A stretch of DNA of 9,274 nt from contig NZ_CALHWC010000175.1 of assembly GCF_938036805.1 (NCBI RefSeq), positions 1-9,274 of the forward strand, in the 5' to 3' direction. Shown piece by piece: positions 5,827 through 9,274 of the stretch. The stretch is from an uncultured Streptococcus sp. (GTDB lineage Bacteria > Bacillota > Bacilli > Lactobacillales > Streptococcaceae). Each line of letters starts with the position of its first letter. Within the stretch, counting starts at the first letter, position 1. Made by a program: the position numbers and the translations under genes. The notes under the pieces were generated by a model. That model was not told the origin of the DNA and did not search any database. It was given only the letters and a program-made list of their open reading frames with translations.

Positions 5827-6779
5827 GCTGGAAATACCTCCATTAATTTTTGCACTGCTTGTGCACGATGAGACTGGGAATTTTTCTCTTCAATTGTCAG
5901 CTCAGCTGACGTTTTTCCTGTCTCTCCGATCAAGAACAAAGGATCATAGCCAAAGCCATTTTCACCTTTTGGCTCATGGGCAATGTAGCCCGGCCAATCC
6001 GCTTCGACCACCAAGGATTCCTTATCTGGACTTGCGACCACCAGAGTCGTGTGGAAATGAGCAGAGCGGTCTTTAATGTCAAAGACCATGGCCAGTTCAT
6101 GCAGGAGTTTGATATTGTTTTCATCATCTGTTGCACCAACGCCAGCAAAGCGAGCGGACCAGACGCCTGGTAGGCCGCCTAAGACATCTACTTGCAAGCC
6201 TGAATCATCTGCCAAAACCATTTTGCCAGTCAACTTGCTGATCGTTTCAGCCTTGAGGCGGGCATTTTCTTCGAAGGTCATACCTGTTTCAGCCACTTCT
6301 GGCAAACCAGGATAGTCATTCAGATTTTCTACCTCGTAGCCCAACTTCCCGAAAAGCTTGCGAAACTCTGCTGTCTTGCCCTCATTTCGAGTCGCGATCA
6401 AAAGAGTATCCTTGACATCTTTTGCTCCCAGAAAGGCTTGTAAATCTACACCAGTCTGCGGCAGATGGACATAGAGGAGTTTCCCCCCTTCAACCAAGAG
6501 AAGGGCTCCCTGTCGCTGCAACAATTCCAACTTTCGGTCCGTTTCTTGATTTAAAATATCCAGCAAGAAGGTCAAAAAGCGAAAGGCTGAGCCATAGCGA
6601 ATGACCGTGATATTTAAGGGCAAGCCTAGCTCTTCTTCCGCCAAAATACTCTCTAAGCGGTCTAAAATATCAGAAGCTTCGGCTGGAACCTGCTCGAACT
6701 CGCTATAAGAGGCACTTTGTCCCCATTCAGCTACATACCAGTCAGAGGCATCTTTGTATTCATAAATTTTCTTTGTCAT
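5802..6779 (-). CDS. rdgB: dITP/XTP pyrophosphatase (HAM1/RdgB) with extra N-terminal domain
   Basis: 325 residues, about 125 longer than a standard RdgB. The C-terminal part (about 126-318) is a complete HAM1-type pyrophosphatase that converts non-canonical purine NTPs (ITP, dITP, XTP) to monophosphates and PPi, protecting DNA and RNA. Its motifs are ATRNEGK at 129-135, catalytic-loop DDSGL at 191-195, GENGFGYDP at 272-280 and SHR at 303-305. The N-terminal 1-124 is a separate alpha/beta-looking domain of unknown function (VAEWGQSASYSEFEQVP near the start, YGSAFRFLTFLLDIL at 62-76). Such fusions occur in streptococci, so this is not an assembly artefact; the frame is continuous. The ATG at 6779 overlaps the murI stop (ATGA, 6776-6779), which supports translation of the extra domain. 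The murI-HAM1 pairing is frequent in Firmicutes. Confidence 0.94.
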   Translation of the reverse strand: MTKKIYEYKDASDWYVAEWGQSASYSEFEQVPAEASDILDRLESILAEEELGLPLNITVIRYGSAFRFLTFLLDILNQETDRKLELLQRQGALLLVEGGKLLYVHLPQTGVDLQAFLGAKDVKDTLLIATRNEGKTAEFRKLFGKLGYEVENLNDYPGLPEVAETGMTFEENARLKAETISKLTGKMVLADDSGLQVDVLGGLPGVWSARFAGVGATDDENNIKLLHELAMVFDIKDRSAHFHTTLVVASPDKESLVVEADWPGYIAHEPKGENGFGYDPLFLIGETGKTSAELTIEEKNSQSHRAQAVQKLMEVFPAWQSKQSS

Positions 6780-7570
6780 AAGGTCACATGCTCCACATTG
6801 ACTTTCAGATTCAGCCAGTTTTCCGCGATTTCCGCAAATCTCTTAGCATTGGCTGTAGTATAAAAACGATGGTTCAGTTCGTGCTTCTCACGGCTACGAT
6901 TGATTTCAAAATAATTGAGCAGGACAGAAATATCCCGTACACACTCAGCTCCACTGTCAATCAGCTTGACGCTCGGACCCATCATATTTTGAATAATCGG
7001 CCGAAGCAAAGGATAGTGGGTACAGCCCAAGACAAGGGTATCCACCTTGCCCGCCAGAGGATGGAGGGTCTCATAGACCACCTTTTTGGTCAAGCTGGAC
7101 TGGAGCTCATTTGACTCCACCAGCGGGACAAACTTAGGACAAGCCAAGCTTTGCACCTCCATCTCAGGAGAGAGATCCTCAATCTTTTTTCGGTAAATAT
7201 CGGACTGAACCGTCATAGGAGTCCCGATGACCCCAATCTTGCCACCAGTCGTAGACTTGATGGCAGCGCTAGCTCCGGGCAAAATCACACCGAGGACAGG
7301 AATGTCTAACTTAGCTTTGACTTCCTCCCAGACAACAGCTGTGGCAGTATTGCAGGCAATAACAATCATCTTGACATCCTTGGTCAAGAGAAAATTGACT
7401 AACTGCCAAGTATAGTCTCGAATCTGCTCCGCCGGCCTAGGACCATATGGAGCCCGAGCCGAATCACCTATATAAACCACTTCCTCATGGGGGAGTTGCC
7501 GCATTAATTCACGGACAACAGTCAGACCGCCCACCCCTGAGTCTAAAAATCCAATCGGTCGGTTATCCAT
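6776..7570 (-). CDS. murI: Glutamate racemase
   Basis: MurI (RacE) interconverts L- and D-glutamate without a cofactor, supplying D-Glu to MurD for peptidoglycan. The protein has 264 residues, normal length. Visible motifs: FLDSGVGGLTV at 8-18 with D10 and S11, GDSARAPYGPR at 35-45, the first catalytic Cys C73 in IACNTATAV, the second catalytic Cys C183 in LGCTHYPLL, and IDSGAE at 204-209. The ATG at 7570 begins MDNRPIGFLDSG, as in relatives. Only a weak purine stretch (GAAAGAAG) precedes it. It is the first gene of the long operon reaching yidD, with a candidate promoter at 7623-7651, and overlaps rdgB by 4 nt. Confidence 0.97.
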   Translation of the reverse strand: MDNRPIGFLDSGVGGLTVVRELMRQLPHEEVVYIGDSARAPYGPRPAEQIRDYTWQLVNFLLTKDVKMIVIACNTATAVVWEEVKAKLDIPVLGVILPGASAAIKSTTGGKIGVIGTPMTVQSDIYRKKIEDLSPEMEVQSLACPKFVPLVESNELQSSLTKKVVYETLHPLAGKVDTLVLGCTHYPLLRPIIQNMMGPSVKLIDSGAECVRDISVLLNYFEINRSREKHELNHRFYTTANAKRFAEIAENWLNLKVNVEHVTL

Positions 7571-7591
7571 ACAGTCTTCTTTCTAAAACAA

Positions 7592-7617
7592 GGGATTGGA
7601 AGCCTAGCCCAAATCCC
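7592..7617. other. Hairpin in the yneF-murI interval
   Basis: The + strand reads GGGATTGG (7592-7599), a 9-nt loop (7600-7608), and CCAAATCCC (7609-7617): 8 bp with one bulged A. Read toward murI it is followed by TTGTTTTAG, a poor T-tract. Read on the + strand it is followed by CA and six T. It may be a weak terminator for yneF, a stabilising structure at the 5' end of the murI mRNA, or a terminator for antisense transcription. The predicted murI transcript start (about 7616) falls at its base. Confidence 0.45.
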
Positions 7618-7622
7618 CATTT

Positions 7623-7651
7623 TTTATATAGAAATCTCCGTCTGCCACCAA
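7623..7651 (-). promoter_or_regulatory. Candidate promoter of the murI operon
   Basis: On the minus strand TTGGTG (7646-7651) and TATAAA (7623-7628) are separated by 17 nt. The -10 matches consensus at 5 of 6 positions and the -35 at 3 to 4 of 6, with no TGn extension. It is weaker than the three extended -10 sites in this window. It would give a leader of about 46 nt before murI. Read-through from yneF is an alternative source of transcript. Confidence 0.45.
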
Positions 7652-7669
7652 AGGGTAGCTGAGAGAAGC

Positions 7670-7918
7670 TTATTTTTTGTTTTTATTTTTAGCAACTGCT
7701 GCTTTTTGTTGATTGATGATTTGACGGTAAACTTGTTGAACGCGTGCTTCACTTGGTTTTTGACCATTGGCACTGAGCAACATCCGCACTGCTTCTACAT
7801 TGAGACGTGGATTTTCCGCAAATTCCTTTTCGACCTGACGGCGAAGCAAGTACATACCCAGCAAAATCCCACCAAAGAAAGCCAGCATAATCAATAAAAT
7901 TGCTAACAATGTATTCAT
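7670..7918 (-). CDS. yneF: UPF0154 small membrane protein YneF
   Basis: 82 residues. An N-terminal membrane segment covers about 4-25 (LLAILLIMLAFFGGILLGMYLL), followed by a charged cytoplasmic tail with FAENPRLNVEAVRMLLSANG at 33-52, the conserved family core, and QKPSEARVQQVYRQI. The C-terminus is a run of Lys and Asn. This is the YneF family (UPF0154), widespread in Firmicutes, without an assigned function. The ATG at 7918 has AGGAG 11 nt upstream (7930-7934). It has its own promoter (7959-7986) and stands alone between lysA and murI, about 99 nt before murI. Transcription continuing into murI cannot be excluded. Confidence 0.93.
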   Translation of the reverse strand: MNTLLAILLIMLAFFGGILLGMYLLRRQVEKEFAENPRLNVEAVRMLLSANGQKPSEARVQQVYRQIINQQKAAVAKNKNKK

Positions 7919-7958
7919 AATAATCCGAACTCCTGTCTCATTTTTTACATTACTCTTT

Positions 7959-7986
7959 ATTATACCAAATTATCTCTATTTTTCAA
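7959..7986 (-). promoter_or_regulatory. Promoter of yneF, overlapping the end of lysA
   Basis: The minus strand has TTGAAA (7981-7986), a 16-nt spacer, and an extended -10 TGGTATAAT (7959-7967, hexamer 7959-7964). Both elements are near consensus, so this is probably a strong site. The -35 lies inside the last codons of lysA and the lysA stop (7976-7978) is in the spacer. The expected start is near 7952, about 34 nt before the yneF ATG. Confidence 0.75.
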
Positions 7987-9226
7987 AATCAAAGCCATAG
8001 AGAGTGGCGAAATAATCTTCTGGGGTCTCTGCCCGACGAATCATGCGAGCCTGACCATTTTCCTCTAGGAGAATCTCGCTAGAGCGCAATTTGGCATTGT
8101 ACTGATAGCCCATGGAGAAGCCGTGGGCACCGGTATCGTGAATGACCAGCGTATCGCCAATCTGACTGACAGGCAACTCCCGCTGGATGGCAAATTTGTC
8201 GTTGTTTTCACAGAGGCTGCCGACCACATCGACAATCTCCGTCGGCCCTTCTGGCCGATCCATATTGGTAATATGGTGATAAGCTCCATACATAGCGGGA
8301 CGCAGGAGATTAACCGCAGAAGCATCCACTCCCAGATAGGTCCGATAGGTCTGCTTTTTGTGAGTCACCTTGGTCACCAAAAGACCGAAAGGAGCCAGCA
8401 TAAAACGACCCAGTTCTGTGAAAATCTTGACCTGACCTAGTCCAGCTGGAGTCAGGATGTCCTCATAGGCCTGACGAACTCCCTGACCGATGACCGCAAT
8501 ATCATTTTCCTCGCCATCAGGCTGGTAGTTGACCCCGACACCGCCAGACAGATTGATAAAGTCTAGCTCGACTCCTGTCTCAGCCACTACTTCTACTGCC
8601 AACTCAAACAGCTGCCGCGCCAGTGCTGGATAATAGTCATTGCTGACAGTATTGGAGGCCAAGAGAGCATGAATGCCGTATTTCTCAGCTCCCAGCTCCT
8701 TGAGTTCTTTGAAGGCCTGAATCAGCTGCGCCTTGGTCATACCAAACTTGGCTTCTTCTGGATGATCCATAATGCTGGTACCCAGCTCAAAGACACCGCC
8801 GGGATTGTAGCGACAGGAAATCACCTTGGGAATCCCAGCAGCCTCCTTCAGAAAAGCCACATCTTCATAGGCATCTAGATTGATGGTCGCTCCTAGCTCC
8901 CGCGCAAGACGAAATTCCTCGGCTGGCGTATTATTGGACGAAAACATAATCTCATCTCCAGCAAAACCCAGCTTTTGGCTCATGAGTAGCTCCACATAGC
9001 TAGCACAGTCCACGCCGCAACCTTCCTCCTTGAGGATTTTTAAAATAGCAGGATTTGGTGTCGCCTTGACAGCAAAATATTCCTTAAAACCAGCATTCCA
9101 AGCAAAGGCCTCATGCAAAGCCCGCGCTCTCGCTCGAATCCCCTTCTCATCATACAGATGAAAAGGCGTTGGAAACTGCGCTGTCAGCTCCGCCAAACGC
9201 TCACGACTGATAAATGGAGTTTTCAT
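7976..9226 (-). CDS. lysA: Diaminopimelate decarboxylase-like PLP enzyme
   Basis: LysA decarboxylates meso-diaminopimelate to L-lysine, the last step of lysine synthesis; a fold-type III (alanine-racemase-like) PLP enzyme. 416 residues. The PLP lysine is K54 in YFAVKATPNP. Other motifs are recognisable but altered: GIHALLASN at 184-192 instead of the usual HxHIGS, LSGGVG at 226-231, ELGR at 271-274 instead of EPGR, CENND at 339-343 (the Cys-Glu of the partner subunit kept), and DTGAHGFSMG at 364-373 instead of GAY. Gene identity is secure as a DAP-decarboxylase homologue; activity and substrate are inferred. The frame is open to a TTG at 9256, but that codon is at the predicted transcript start. 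The ATG at 9226 has AGGAG 5 nt upstream (9232-9236). No terminator is seen before yneF. Confidence 0.9.
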   Translation of the reverse strand: MKTPFISRERLAELTAQFPTPFHLYDEKGIRARARALHEAFAWNAGFKEYFAVKATPNPAILKILKEEGCGVDCASYVELLMSQKLGFAGDEIMFSSNNTPAEEFRLARELGATINLDAYEDVAFLKEAAGIPKVISCRYNPGGVFELGTSIMDHPEEAKFGMTKAQLIQAFKELKELGAEKYGIHALLASNTVSNDYYPALARQLFELAVEVVAETGVELDFINLSGGVGVNYQPDGEENDIAVIGQGVRQAYEDILTPAGLGQVKIFTELGRFMLAPFGLLVTKVTHKKQTYRTYLGVDASAVNLLRPAMYGAYHHITNMDRPEGPTEIVDVVGSLCENNDKFAIQRELPVSQIGDTLVIHDTGAHGFSMGYQYNAKLRSSEILLEENGQARMIRRAETPEDYFATLYGFDFEK

Positions 9227-9257
9227 ACACGCTCCTACTTTCTCTTTTACTGACAAT

Positions 9258-9266
9258 ATTATAACA
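9258..9266 (-). promoter_or_regulatory. Extended -10 element of the lysA promoter
   Basis: The minus strand reads TGTTATAAT, with a perfect TATAAT at 9258-9263 and the TGn extension. The -35 would lie outside the window. Transcription should begin near 9251-9254, giving a leader of about 25-28 nt that contains AGGAG before the lysA ATG. The same TGnTATAAT form is seen before yneF and rsmD. Confidence 0.7.
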
Positions 9267-9274
9267 CAAGTGTG

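Noticed and set aside
5774..6076. 100-codon + strand ORF opposite rdgB
   Set aside because: Antisense shadow of the conserved HAM1 motifs; low-complexity product with no recognisable domain.
7573..7669. Open minus-strand frame between yneF and murI that ends overlapping the murI start (ATGGATAA)
   Set aside because: It resembles the scpB-rluB case at its end, but it contains no ATG, GTG or TTG start and a stop lies just upstream in the same frame, so it cannot be supported as a gene.
7656..7685. AGCT-GAGAGA-AGCT repeat followed by T-rich + strand sequence
   Set aside because: A 4-bp stem is too short to call; the T-run comes from the Lys/Asn-rich 3' end of yneF, and no + strand gene needs a terminator.
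9227..9256. TTG start for lysA at 9256
   Set aside because: The codon lies at or before the predicted transcript start, directly after the -10 element; AGGAG precedes the ATG at 9226.
1..9274. Mobile elements, CRISPR arrays, tRNA/rRNA genes, BOX/RUP-type repeats, competence cin-box
   Set aside because: I looked on both strands and saw none; intergenic space is small and fully described by the listed sites.

Overview
The window reads as a gene-dense, vertically inherited chromosomal segment of a Streptococcus (Firmicutes, low to moderate GC). Supporting signs are the murI / HAM1 / phosphodiesterase / CBS / XerD-like / scpA / scpB / rluB order, the N-terminally extended HAM1-type pyrophosphatase, a XerD-like protein without most catalytic residues, a SepM-type protease gene after coaD, and promoters of the extended -10 type (TGnTATAAT). 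An oral (sanguinis/mitis-like) streptococcus is plausible, but the species cannot be fixed from sequence alone. Every gene is on the minus strand, so transcription runs from high to low coordinates. I see no mobile element, tRNA, rRNA, CRISPR array or obvious foreign DNA.

Layout in the direction of transcription. (1) lysA (9226-7976), a diaminopimelate-decarboxylase-like enzyme with its own extended -10 promoter at the window edge. (2) yneF (7918-7670), a small one-pass membrane protein whose promoter overlaps the 3' end of lysA. (3) A ten-gene, tightly packed run from murI (7570) to yidD (1752): murI, rdgB/HAM1, a YfcE-like phosphodiesterase, a CBS-pair protein, xerD-like, scpA, scpB, a 46-codon small ORF, rluB and yidD. 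Eight of its nine junctions overlap by 4 to 25 nt and the other is a 2-nt gap. It ends in an intrinsic terminator whose loop contains the yidD stop codon. (4) A second unit, rsmD, coaD and sepM (1666 to beyond position 1), starting at an extended -10 promoter. sepM is cut by the window edge after its PDZ domain.

By function the long operon is housekeeping. MurI supplies D-glutamate for peptidoglycan, the HAM1 protein cleans the nucleotide pool, ScpA and ScpB are the non-SMC condensin subunits for chromosome segregation, RluB modifies 23S rRNA, and YidD assists membrane protein insertion. The CBS protein resembles c-di-AMP-binding CbpB/DarB. The second unit combines rRNA methylation (RsmD), coenzyme A synthesis (CoaD) and a membrane PDZ protease.

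The observations most worth following are four. An unlisted 46-aa ORF exactly fills the only apparent gap in the operon (2731-2871), with GTGA and ATGA overlaps at its two ends. The rsmD promoter is placed so that its mRNA should be leaderless or nearly so. The XerD-like protein lacks most of the catalytic residues of tyrosine recombinases. LysA departs from the usual motifs at several active-site positions. No complete, wholly new multi-gene system is evident.
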